Origin: Cyanophora paradoxa
Taxonomy: Eukaryota > Glaucocystophyceae > Cyanophorales > Cyanophoraceae
Direction: 5' to 3'
Assembly: GCA_004431415.1 (NCBI GenBank)
Contig: QPMI01000439.1
Coordinates: 372,001-436,000 of the forward strand
DNA: 64,000 nucleotides
Position 1 is the stretch's first letter. The number at the start of each line of letters is the position of its first letter. Made by a program: the position numbers and the translations under genes. This document shows, piece after piece, positions 21,208 through 30,992 of this stretch. The notes beneath the pieces are model-generated. The model was not told the DNA's origin and made no database searches. It saw only the letters and a program-made list of their open reading frames with translations.

Positions 21208-21439
21208 CCCGATCGCCTCACGGGGGTACGGTCGCGCTCCAGGGCTCGCGTACCCGGAGCGAGATCTCGTCTCGATGGACACGGTGCGGCTAGCGCCCGC
21301 CACCGCGCGCCATTTGGTGGCAAGAGCCAATTCCGAGCGATCCGACGCCTCCCGGACACCGCGCTCCGCCGGGCGGGTCCCGAATCTCACGCCGTACGCG
21401 TCGCAGGCCTTCGCCACCGGCGCTCCGTCAGTCGCAAGC

Positions 21440-23943
21440 ATGCTGCGTGGTGCTCGTGTGGTCGCGCAGGCGGCGTCGAGCACACGTGCCGCCGTGCCGG
21501 CTGGCCGGCTGGCGCGGGCGCCGCGCGCGGCCCCTCTCAGCGGCGCGAAGGAGTTCTTGTCGGGCAAGGACTCGACCGTGCTCGTTCGCGGCCTGGCGTC
21601 CAAGTCGCTGTCGACGGACCGGGACCCGTCCAAGGTCGGGGCCAGCTTCTACGCCCAGCCGCGCGCCGAGGCAGCCACCTCCCCCGGACCCAGCGCGTGC
21701 GCCATCTGCCTCTTCCCACTCTGCCCGCGCCGCCCCGCGCCGCCCCGCCGCCGCCGCCGCCGAGCGCCCCCGCAGCTCGGCCGCCCCTGCCGCCGGCGGG
21801 CGCCTCAAGGTCAGGCACGTCCTGAGGGCCTCGGAGCCCGGCCAGAAGGTCACCATCAAGGGCTGGGTACGCAGCGTCCGCGACCAGAAGGTCCGTACCC
21901 CTCCCAATCCCCCTCTTCTTCTTCGGTCCCGCCCGACCCGACCCGCCCCCCGCAGGCCTTCAGCTTCATCGAAGTCAACGATGGCTCCTGCCTCACGAAC
22001 CTCCAGGTTCGAATCCGTTCGGGGCCACTTTCTCCCTTTTTAAACCCCCGCAGGTCGTCGCCGTCAAGGAGAAGCTCGCGAACTACGACGAGGTCCGTTC
22101 GCGTACCCCCTTGTTATCCCCTTCCCTCCTCCCCCGACAAAGCGGTACCCCCGTCAGATCCTGGAGAAGCTCACGACGGGCGCGTCGGTCTGCGTGACAG
22201 GCGAGGTCGTCGCCAGGTGCGGGCGGGGCGAGTCTAAGAGTCTAGAGTCTAAGCTGCTTTGAAGCTTATAGAGTTGCTAGAGTCTAAGCTGCTTTGAAGC
22301 TCATAGCTTTTATTCCTAGTCTTTATTAGAGCGGGGCGCGGCGGGGCGGGGCGGGGCGCGGCGCGGCGGGCGGGCGCAGCCTTCGAGGGCTTGCTCAGGG
22401 CCAACTGCTTAGGGGCTCTCTGGCTTGCTTGACGTTGGCTTGGCTTAGAGGCGTCTGACTCTCAGCTTTGGAGCTGAACGCATAGAGCCGCTGGCGCTCT
22501 CTCTGACTCGCTTGGCGCGAGCCCTCCTACGCGGCGCGGCGCTTAGCTTTGCGTCACTTGGCCGGCGGCGCGCGCGCTGACCGGGACGCTGATCGGGGGC
22601 GGCCATGAAGTCCATAAGTCCAGTTGGCCCCTGGTCGCCTGGCCGGTCGCCTGACCGGTCGCCTGACCGCACGCAGCACGGGGAAGAACCAGCGGGTGGA
22701 GATCCAGGCAGAGGCCGTGGAGGTCGTCGGCGAGTGCGGTGCGCGACGCGCGCGCGGCGGGCCGGCCGGCCGGCCGGCCGCGCTTCCGAATTCGAATTCG
22801 AATCCGCTTCGATCCCCGACGCCCCGCTGACGCGAAGCGCGGCGCGGCGCACCCCCGCCCCGCAGACGCGGCGGCGTACCCCCTGCAGAAGAAGCGGCAC
22901 ACGCTGGAGTTCCTCCGCGGCATCGCCCACCTCCGGCCCCGCACTAACACGTGCGCGTACCCCCGGGCCACCCCCGTAACAAAGGGCGGGAGGTAGACTA
23001 TGAGGAAGCCCCTTTCTTCCCCCTCTAGTCTGCTCCTTCGCGACAACAGAGCCCGGCCGGCCCACATCCGCAGACGCCTCAAGCGTCTCATACCCCTTAC
23101 CCCCCCCGCTCCCCCCCCCCTCCCAGGATCTCGGCCGTGATGAGGGTCCGCAACACGCTCGCCTACGCCGTCCACCAGTACTTCCAGGTACCCCCCCTGT
23201 TCTGTACCCCCCTCCCCCTCCCGCGCGTCCGTCCGTGTACCCCCCTCCTTACGGTGACGTACCCTCCAGGAGCGGGGCTTCGTTTACGTCCACACCCCCA
23301 TCATCACGGTCCGCGAATCCGCGCGCCGGGCCGCTGGGCCCTCTCTGGCCTCGGCCGGCCGGCCGCCGGCTGACTTTGACTTCTGCGGCGCCGGCGCAGG
23401 CGAGCGATTGCGAGGGGGCCGGCGCCATGTTCGGAGTCACTACCCTCATGAACCCCGACGTGAGTGTACCCGTACCCCGGACTAGGCTCCAGAGCTTCGC
23501 CGCTGCCGCATGTTCTTCTTCTCATTCCGGCCGGGCCCGACCGACCGCCGCCCCGCCCGCCCCGCAGGAGAAGGGTAACCCCGCCAAGTACGAGAAGCTG
23601 CCCCGCACCAAGGAGGGCACCATGGACTTCTCCCGGTACCCCGTACCCCCCTCTCTTTCTCAAACGCCGCCTAACCCGGTACCCCAGGGACTTTTTCGAG
23701 AAGCCGGCCTTCCTGACCGTCTCGGGCCAGGCGCGGCCGTCCCCGGCCCCCCCCTTCCCCTCCCCCCCCCTCCCCCCCTCCTCCCCTTCCCTAAGTAACC
23801 CGTACCCCCCCCCGCAGCTGAACGCGGAGATGTACGCGTGCGCGCTGTCGGACGTGTACACGTTCGGCCCGACGTTCCGCGCCGAGGTGCGCGCCGCCGC
23901 GCCGGCCTCCGGGGACGGTTAGAGTTGATAAAGGACGCCGAGC

Positions 23944-23976
<33 letters not shown>

Positions 23977-26313
23977 ATAGAGGACGCCGAGCTGATAGAG
24001 GACGCCGAGTGCAAAGGGGCGTGCCAGGGTTGCCCCCACGGGCCTAGGCCAAGGGCAGAGTCTCAACTCTACAGCCACCCCTAAGCCACTTTAGGCTATC
24101 TCTCCGCGCCGGACCAGACCAGACCGAACTAGAATGGAGTGCGCTGGGCACGCCCGGGGCCAGGCTAGAGCGAACTGGCGTTAGCTAGGCTTGCTGCAGC
24201 CGCAGCCGTCCCCGGCGCGCACGCTCCCGCCCGCTCCCGCATTACACTAGGCCCGCCCGCCCCGAACCCCGGGCCAGGCTAGAGAACGGGCCAGGCCTAG
24301 CTGGATGGACTTGCAGCGGCCGTCGCCCCGCCGACCCCCCGCCGACCCCTGCCGGCGCCCTCGGAAAATAGTAGACCCGCCCCGGGCCTGGGCCCGGGCC
24401 CTAGGCCCGCCCCGGGCCAGGCTAGAGAACGAACTGGGCCTAGCTGGATGAACTCGCCGCGGCCGCGGCCGTCGCCCCGCCCCCCCACCGCCCACCCGCC
24501 CGCCGGCCCCCCGCCGACCCCCCGCGCCCTCGCAGAACTCGAACACGGCGCGGCACCTGGCGGAGTTCTGGATGATCGAGCCCGAGATGGCCTTCGCCGA
24601 CCTCGCCGCCGACGCCGACTGCGCCGAGGCGAGTACCCCCCCATACAACCATTTACCCCCTTCCTCCCTCCCGACGTCCCCGCGAAGCGACGCCCCCGCC
24701 GGCACGGAGCTCAGGGCTAGCTTGATCTAGCTAGCCTAGTCTAGAGCCCTGAAGCCCCGCGGCCCTGAAGCCCCGCGGCCCTGATCTTAGCGAGCCCTGA
24801 AGCCCCGCGGCCTCTTCGCGCCGCCTCCGCCCCGGCCTGACGTCCGGCCTGCGCCGGCCCCGCCCGCAGGGCTTCATCAAGTTCGCCATCGGCAAGGTGC
24901 GCGGGCAAACGGGCGCCGCCGGCCGGCCTGCGTACCGCCCTTTCCTCCCCCTGGATTCGAGCCGCGCGTACCCCCAGGTGCTGAAGGAGAACGCGGAGGA
25001 CCTCGCGCTCTTCGACAGCTTCGTCGAGAAGGGCCTCATCAAGGCGCGTACTGTACCCCCTCCTCTGGTCCTTCGAGCCCGTCGGGTTAAAATTCCCGTT
25101 CCGTTCATTGTGTGTGTAGAGGGATTCCATTTTTTCCATAAGTAGCTAATTTCAATCTAATCGATTAGAAGATCCAAGCGTTGGTTTAATGCAGTACCCC
25201 CCTCCTAACCTGCGCTCCCTGTACCCCCCGCAGCGCCTGGAGCGGCTGGTGGACCGCCCCTTCGTTCGCATCACGTACACGGAGGCGATCGACCTGCTCA
25301 AGAACCGCAAGCTCGGCGAGGGCGAGAAGGCGCGCTTGACCGCCAGAGCTTAAATTTGCGGGGGAGAGGCTGCCGGGAGAGAGGAGAAGACTACTTAGGA
25401 GGTCTACTAGAGGCGCCGCCGCCGCCGGCCGCGCGCCTGCCGACGCCCCGCCCCCTTCACCACAATCGCCGATTCGGGTTTTCGGTGCGCAGCCGTTCGA
25501 GTTCCCGGTGGAGTGGGGCATGGACCTGCAGTCCGAGCACGAGCGCTGGCTCACCGAGACAGCCTTCGACAGGCGCGCCCTGCCCTGTACCCCCGCCCGC
25601 GCCCCTTCTCCTCCCCCCCCCTCCCCCAACCGCCGCGCAGCACGCCCGTCGTCGTGATGAACTACCCCAAGGACATCAAGGCGCGTACCCCGCGTTCTCC
25701 CCCCCCCCCCACTTTCTCCCCCGCCCCGCCTCTGAAAAAGCTGCCCCCCGCCCCTCCTTCCCAGGCCTTCTACATGCGCATGAACGAGGACGAGAAGACG
25801 GTCGCGGCCATGGACATCCTCGTACCCAAGGCGAGCCGCCGGGATCGATCGATACCGGAGCCGGCCGGCCGGCCGGCGGGCGGGCTGAGTGAGGCGCGGG
25901 GCGGGCGCGCGCGCAGATCGGGGAGCTGGTGGGCGGGTCCCAGCGCGAGGAGCGCGAGGACGTCCTCCGCCGCCGCCTCCGCGAGTGCGGCCTCCCCGAG
26001 GAGGAGTACGGGGTACGTGCGAATTCGAAAATTTGAATTCGAAAAATTTGAATTTTCGAATTTTTGAATTTGAATCTCTCTTTTTCGCCGCAGTCGTACC
26101 TGGACCTGCGGCGGTTCGGGTCGGTCCCGCACGCCGGCTTCGGAGTCGGATTCGAGCGGCTCGTCCTCTGCGCCACTGGTGCGCCCGCGCGCACCGCCGC
26201 TGGCGCCGCTCGGGATCCGTCGGGGGCCGACCGCGAGCCGACGGGGCGCAGGGATGGAGAACATTCGTGACGTCATCCCCTTCCCGCGTACCCCGGGCAA
26301 CGCCCTCTTCTAG
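21440..26313 (+). CDS. Asparaginyl-tRNA synthetase, organellar type, 23 exons
   Basis: Class II synthetase charging tRNA-Asn. Twenty-three exons (21440-21657, 21776-21890, 21956-22006, 22054-22092, 22158-22216, 22677-22738, 22866-22950, 23127-23187, 23270-23308, 23400-23459, 23568-23635, 23688-23730, 23818-23886, 24536-24628, 24870-24896, 24978-25043, 25234-25329, 25493-25572, 25641-25680, 25765-25830, 25917-26012, 26094-26178, 26252-26313) total exactly 560 codons. The first 70 residues are Arg/Ala/Ser-rich without acids ([19 protein letters not shown]), a likely mitochondrial or dual leader. Then the anticodon-binding OB fold ([14 protein letters not shown]), [20 protein letters not shown], motif 2 TFGPTFRAE, and motif 3 [11 protein letters not shown] near the end. 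At least seven introns have GC donors (for example 23731, 24629, 25044, 25681). The join after 21657 uses a GC donor and is the weakest. Confidence 0.95.
22217..22676. repeat. Long synthetase intron with short tandem duplication
   Basis: This 460-base intron of the asparaginyl-tRNA synthetase gene holds two copies of 'gagtctaagctgctttgaag' about 38 bases apart (around 22239-22300), then a (GGCGC/GGGGC) run near 22330-22375. It is several times longer than its neighbours, suggesting insertion or local expansion. Confidence 0.6.
23920..24110 (+). repeat. Dispersed repeat in intron 13 of the synthetase gene
   Basis: A block starting 'gttagagttgataaaggacgc', with an (AAGC)n run at 23944-23977, GAGTGCAAAGG near 24008 and 'gggcagagtctcaactctac' at about 24052-24071. 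The same order of words occurs in an intron of the BTB gene at 52823-52985. It contains no open frame of note. Confidence 0.7.
24220..24480 (+). repeat. Imperfect direct repeat in synthetase intron 13
   Basis: Two units share 'gggccaggctagagaac' (24269-24285 and 24412-24428), followed by 'gcctagctggatg' and a CGGCCGTCGCCCCGCC tail. The spacing is about 143 bases. Together with the preceding dispersed repeat it makes this intron about 650 bases long. Confidence 0.7.
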
Positions 26314-28206
26314 GCCTTTAGCAGCCGCCCGAGATTTAGAGCCTGGAATCGATCTCGATTGTCTCGAATCCGGGGGGGGGTATATGTGGCGAACTGGGGG
26401 CGGGGGGGGAGGGGGGGGTGGACGCGAACGGAGCCCCCGGACTCCTCCACACACACACCCGGTCCCCGGACCCGGGGATTCGCAATCGGTTCAAGTTCCC
26501 CGTCTCAATCGCGATCAGATGTATTGGCGATGAATTCGGTAACTTGGTAATCGCCTACAGCTGCTGGCCCAGTGGCCCTGGCAGTTGGCCCTCAGGGCCT
26601 GCAGGCTGCAGCTGCCAGGGCGGCGGTTGCTATTGGCTCCGGTAGCTATACTGGAGTAGGCTGCGGCAGCTACTACCGTAGTACCTATACTACACTCTCT
26701 AGTATGGGGGAACGGCTCAGGTGTCAGGACTAACTTAGGAGAAAGTAGCAAGGCGACTGCGAAAAGCGGCCTAGGTTACAGCTAACGCTGCATTCCAGCT
26801 GCAGGCTCAGCGGCTGTGCGGCTGAGCCTGTGCAGCGCTGCCAGCGCTGCAGCCTGCAGCCTGCAGCCTGCACTGCGCGGCAGTACAGCGCTAGCTGCGC
26901 ATGCCGCCAGTCACGTGCAAGCGGCCTATAGGCTACTAGTATAGCTATGCCGCTGTGCGAGCCAGAACATGCATATGTGCAAGAACTGCTTCCGAAGACG
27001 CGATTCGACACTGGTTCATGTGTAAGAAGTTACTAAGAACTGCTTCTGCAGTGGCTCAAACCTCGCGAAGCCTCATTCGCTAGTGCTTTTTTTCTCGGGC
27101 GAAAAGCGTTTTTTCCTAAAGTTAGCCGCTGAGCGGCGTCCAATCAGCGACCGCGTGTCGATTTGATTTCCACGTACGCCGCGCCGACCACGCGTGAATG
27201 GTCATCGGCAATTTGGATTCGCGCAACTCAACAGTCGTCGACTCGGCGACGAATCATCTAACTGATCGTGCCTCATGAGGCGAATCGCCGGAGCGGTCCA
27301 GCGGACCAGTGGCAGCGGTAGCTATATATAGCTATAGCTTATAGCTATAGGCCTTGATCATGAGGCCGCTAGAATGCAGTCACTGAGTGCACGTGCCCTG
27401 CAGCTGCTGCTGGCCCCTGCAGTGGGCCCGGCCTGCAGACTGCCAGTGCAGTGCCACGGTGCCCTGCATGTCACTGCACGTCCACTGCAGGGGCCAGCAG
27501 CAGGGCACTGCCGGCCACTGCTGGGCAGTGCCGGCCACGGACTCGGGAGTCGGGACTACGCGCTATCGGTAATATCCGATTCGGTATACGGGAGCAACGG
27601 GACTCGGACCGTCGGACCGGGCCCGGGGACTCCGGAGTCCTGACTCCTGAGTCTGGCCTTCTCTCGTGCTGCGTCACAGCCTGCGTGACGTGCACCGTGA
27701 CTTACGCTTAAGTTCTCAGTTCTGCGCATGCTCCCGGCCCCGGCGGGGCGCCGGCCCGGCCCCGGCCCCCGGGCGGCGGGCGGCCGAGGCCCGGCCGCGG
27801 GCCCCGGGCCCCGGCCCCGGCCCCGGCCCCGGCCGCCGGCCCCCGGGGCGTCCGCCGGCGCGGGCCCTCCGAGGCTCCTGGGAGGCCGGCCGCGGGCGCC
27901 GGCTGCAGGCTGCATGCAGGCTGATGATGCAGCTGGGAAGTTCATCGGATAGACCGTCCGAGTCGGTCCGACCCGATGATGATCGTGATCAGAGAGTGGC
28001 AGAGACTGACAGACTCTGAGAGAGCTTGTGTACCGCGGCCGCCGTGCGCGTGCCAGAGTCAGCAGCAAGAGCTGCAAGACCGAGGCTGCGTACAGCAGCG
28101 TACCGTAGTACTACGCCGTCGCGCCGTGACGGTCACGGGTATGCGCATGCTGCAAGCTTTTGGAATTCGAACCGAATTCCGAAGTTCGAAGCTTTCGCTA
28201 GGGGCC
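26314..28206. other. Repeat-rich intergenic DNA
   Basis: Simple, cryptically repetitive sequence: a G-run near 26371-26378, CTGCAG and GGCCAGTG words (26560-26640, 27400-27540), GACTCGGGAGTC/GACTCCGGAGTC palindromes (27540-27655), and a CCGGCCCCGG-rich patch (27730-27860). No gene is supported. Open frames on both strands follow the repeats. Confidence 0.55.
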
Positions 28207-30084
28207 ATGCATATGGCCGAGCTCGAGAATCGGCGCGCGTGCCCAGCCCTGACCATGGCCGCGGCCGAGGCGTTTAGTCGCCGCGAGTTGGCCGTAGACG
28301 CGGATGCTTTGCGCCGCTGCCGTGCGCTGATCATGAGCGCGGCCGTGGGGGAATGCAAGCCGCGGCGTCCCCAGCGGCGCCTGCCGGCGAGCGAGTACTC
28401 CGACGAAGAGAACGCGGCGCCGGACCCGCCGAGCCTGGAGCTCGAGGCAGCAAGCTTAAGCCCGAGCAGCGACGAGTGCGAGCCGGCCGCACCGGCGGCT
28501 GCGAGGTCCTGTGCTAGCGGGAGCGACGTCGACGTCGACCCGAATTCGGCGAGATTCCAAGGCTTCCCCCCTGTCTGCCGTCGCCTTTTCGACATGGTCC
28601 GTCTCTTTAGAGATTGCATCCAGTTATAAAAAGCATATATTTATAAATGGCATGCCGCGTGTGCCCTTGTGCGTGTATATACGTACATATCCGTGGCCGA
28701 ATTCGAGTTCGCAGATTTGGAGAGCGGTGGCCACGGCCGCGGTGGGAAGCTCGCGATCGCGATCGTTTGACAAATCCAACAAATCAGCGACATTGGCCGA
28801 GGGGCCACCCGGCCGCGCAATATTTATGGGAGACCCAGACACGGCGTCGGAGCGTGCTGCAGCTGCACCCTCGAGCTCCCCTGACGCCATCGACTTTGCC
28901 CAGTATCAGGTGCTCATGATCATGATCATGGTCACGTCATGATCATTTTAAACCCGAAGCCCTCAAACACAGCTCCTTATCTATTAGCTTCCTTCGCCCT
29001 TGATATACTATGAAATATGGATATCGATTCGGTTTCTGACGCCAATCTGCGACGCCAGCTCCTCCACAACGCCCTCCTCCGGGCAGTCGCCTCAGACTCG
29101 GCGTCCCATTCCTGGACCCTGAAAGAGTGCTCGTCCCTCGCAAAGGCAAACTGGGAGGTCGACGCCCGCGGCGAGGGCGCCCTGTCCCGCGCCGATTGGG
29201 ACACGTCGATGGCAGCACTCGCCCGCGCGTGGGCGTCGAGCGCCGCAGCCACACCGTCCCTCGTCCTCTCCATCCGCTGCATCGCCGCCGGCGCCGGCCT
29301 CCCCGACGACCTCCCCACCGCCTTCCTCTTCTGCCTCGTCCAGGTTCGACATGTTTAATTATAACGGATTATAAAATTAAATTCCTCAAGAACTCACATC
29401 GCAATTGCAAACAGACAATCACAACGGGATGTCCGCCGTGGCCCGCGGCTGCCCTCAGCACCTCTTCGGGCTCGCTCTCTGTCGTCGACACCGTCGCCCC
29501 CAGCCTTCTTCGCCTTCGTCCCTTCTTTGGTGCGTCGACGTCCGCCGGGCCGCGTCGCTATATATAGCTCAAGCGTCGATGTCGACGTCGACGTCGACGT
29601 TGCAATTGACGTCAAACATTAACTAGCTACAGCGCTTCCGATCTAGATCCGGATCCGCCCGCCCCACTCGCCCGCGGTTGCCCGCGCCCCCTTGCAACTG
29701 CCGCTGATCGCAATCGATATCGCAATCGGTGCAGACATTCCCTTCGGCGCCTGCACCCCGCGCGGCGTTCCCAGCATTCTCAGCGAGCACCAGCTGCCGC
29801 GCCAAGCACCGGGAACCCCCCGGCCCGCCTCGCCGGCGTTCCTCCGGAGCCTCGCCGCTTCGAAATCGCGATTGATCGCGACGCCGATCGCAAACTCCCC
29901 ATCGATATCGATATCGCCGGCCTCGAATTCTGAACCTGAATCTGAGTCCCTCGCGATCGCGCCCGCCGGGCGCCCGGCCTCTTTCTCCTCCTACAGCGGA
30001 TTCGGGCCCGTCGGCCTCCAGCGCGCCGCCCTCGAGAACCGCCTAAAGGGCCTCCTCCTGCTTCGCCGGCCCCGCTCCTTCTAA
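28207..30084 (+). CDS. Unknown-family protein, duplicated gene copy A, 5 exons
   Basis: No recognised family. Exons: 28207-28596, 28715-28909, 29059-29343, 29415-29529 and 29735-30084, all GT-AG, closing to 444 aa. The same five joins in the same phases exist in copy B (36364-38269), which is strong evidence that both are real. Regions: residues 1-130 rich in Ala/Arg/Glu with RRELAVDADALRR and FPPVCRRLFDM; exon 3, the best conserved, with HNALLRAVASDSASHSWTL, SLAKANWEVDARG, and LSIRCIAAGAGLPDDLPTAF; exon 5 with ILSEHQLPRQAPG and a terminal ALENRLKGLLLLRRPRSF. No signal peptide or membrane span is seen. Exon 3 differs from copy B at only 8 of 95 residues, while exons 2 and mid-5 have diverged freely. 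Intron 4 carries a (GTCGAC) run. Confidence 0.7.
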
Positions 30085-30815
30085 ATCTACAAAGCTGTAT
30101 ATATAGTTTGTGCTCGTAGTTCCGCAACAACAGCTTTGCGATTTTATTTCATGACTGCAATTTGCAATTTGGGGTAGCTATAGGCTTAGATGAAATAGCA
30201 AGTAATGGTTTCGCCAAGTGATGCAACAGCGAACCACTTCTTCTGCTTAGGCTTGCTGTCGAACGAAATCGCATTTATTATGCCTCCTGTCTCAGCGGCC
30301 TGCATGATCATCGGGTTACGAAACCATGCGAACCATATGCGTGGCCAGGATCCCCGGAGAAATTAGATGATACAAATGAAAGATGGGATTGAAGGGAAAT
30401 CGAGGATGCGTATACACTCTCAAATTTCTTATTCAAATTTCTTATTCAACGTTAACTGTCGAATTAGAATTCGCCCGTAGCGCGCGTGCACGTGGTCGAA
30501 AGTGCGCATGCCGCGAAAACTGCGCAAAAATTCTGTTTACATTCTCTTTTGTGTACTTCCACGTTTCTAGATCTTTTAGGCTGAATTCGAATGCAACAAA
30601 CGCTGAACATGCGCACCAACAGCCACAGCAGCAATCGCAAGCGCCTCATGGCCAAAGGCCTCATCGATATTGTGGCATCGAACGCGAGCCTGCGTATGCA
30701 TTTGCATCAATATTAATATATACGTATACACACATCGAAATACGTATATACTACGAGAGAGCTCGCGCACCTCGGCGCCGGCGGTGCCGGCTGCGCTGGA
30801 GTCCGGTCCGAGGTG
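30085..30815. other. Intergenic part of duplication copy A
   Basis: Alignable to about 39100-39880 of copy B ('acgaaaccatgcgaacca' in both). Minus-strand frames near 30576-30664 share the motif GAHVQR with copy B but are broken by a stop there, so no gene is called. Confidence 0.5.
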
Positions 30816-30992
30816 CTAGGCAAAGCCGCCGAGGGAGGCGCCGCCCGTCGAGATGGCGACGACGACGGCGAAGGCGAGGCAGAGGACGGAGAAGGCGAAG
30901 ACGGCGAGGAAGAGGACGAAGCAGCCGACCTCGAAGGCGGAGACCGAGCCCGAGAGGCCGGCCACGTCGCGCGGGCCGAGATCCATGCCCAT
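30816..30992 (-). CDS. 58-residue single-span membrane peptide, copy A
   Basis: No family recognised. Starts MGMDLGPRDVAGLSG, then one hydrophobic stretch from about residue 23 to 48 rich in Phe, Val and Leu (CFVLFLAVFAFSVLCLAFAV), and ends with a Gly/Ser-rich SLGGFA. Copy B at 39880-40056 has the same length and start and differs at four residues, all conservative for a membrane segment. The DNA around the start and first half is nearly identical between copies. The ATG is preceded by a (GC)n run and a CATATG. It may be the last exon of a longer minus-strand gene; no upstream exon was found. Confidence 0.5.
   Translation of the reverse strand: MGMDLGPRDVAGLSGSVSAFEVGCFVLFLAVFAFSVLCLAFAVVVAISTGGASLGGFA

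Noticed and set aside
23944-23977. (AAGC)n run considered as a CRISPR-like or satellite array
   Set aside because: Units are four bases with no spacers and lie in an intron; a simple microsatellite.
25186-26454. 422-residue minus-strand open frame opposite the synthetase gene
   Set aside because: It is antisense to verified synthetase exons. Its openness follows from GC-rich codon structure, and it is Arg/Gly/Pro-rich without homology.
29092-29352. Minus-strand Gly/Glu-rich frame opposite exon 3 of paralogue A
   Set aside because: The plus-strand frame, not this one, keeps intron phase and amino-acid conservation between the two paralogues.
30464-30770. Small minus-strand frames sharing GAHVQR between duplication copies
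   Set aside because: A stop codon breaks the corresponding frame in copy B, so conservation probably reflects recent common DNA ancestry only.
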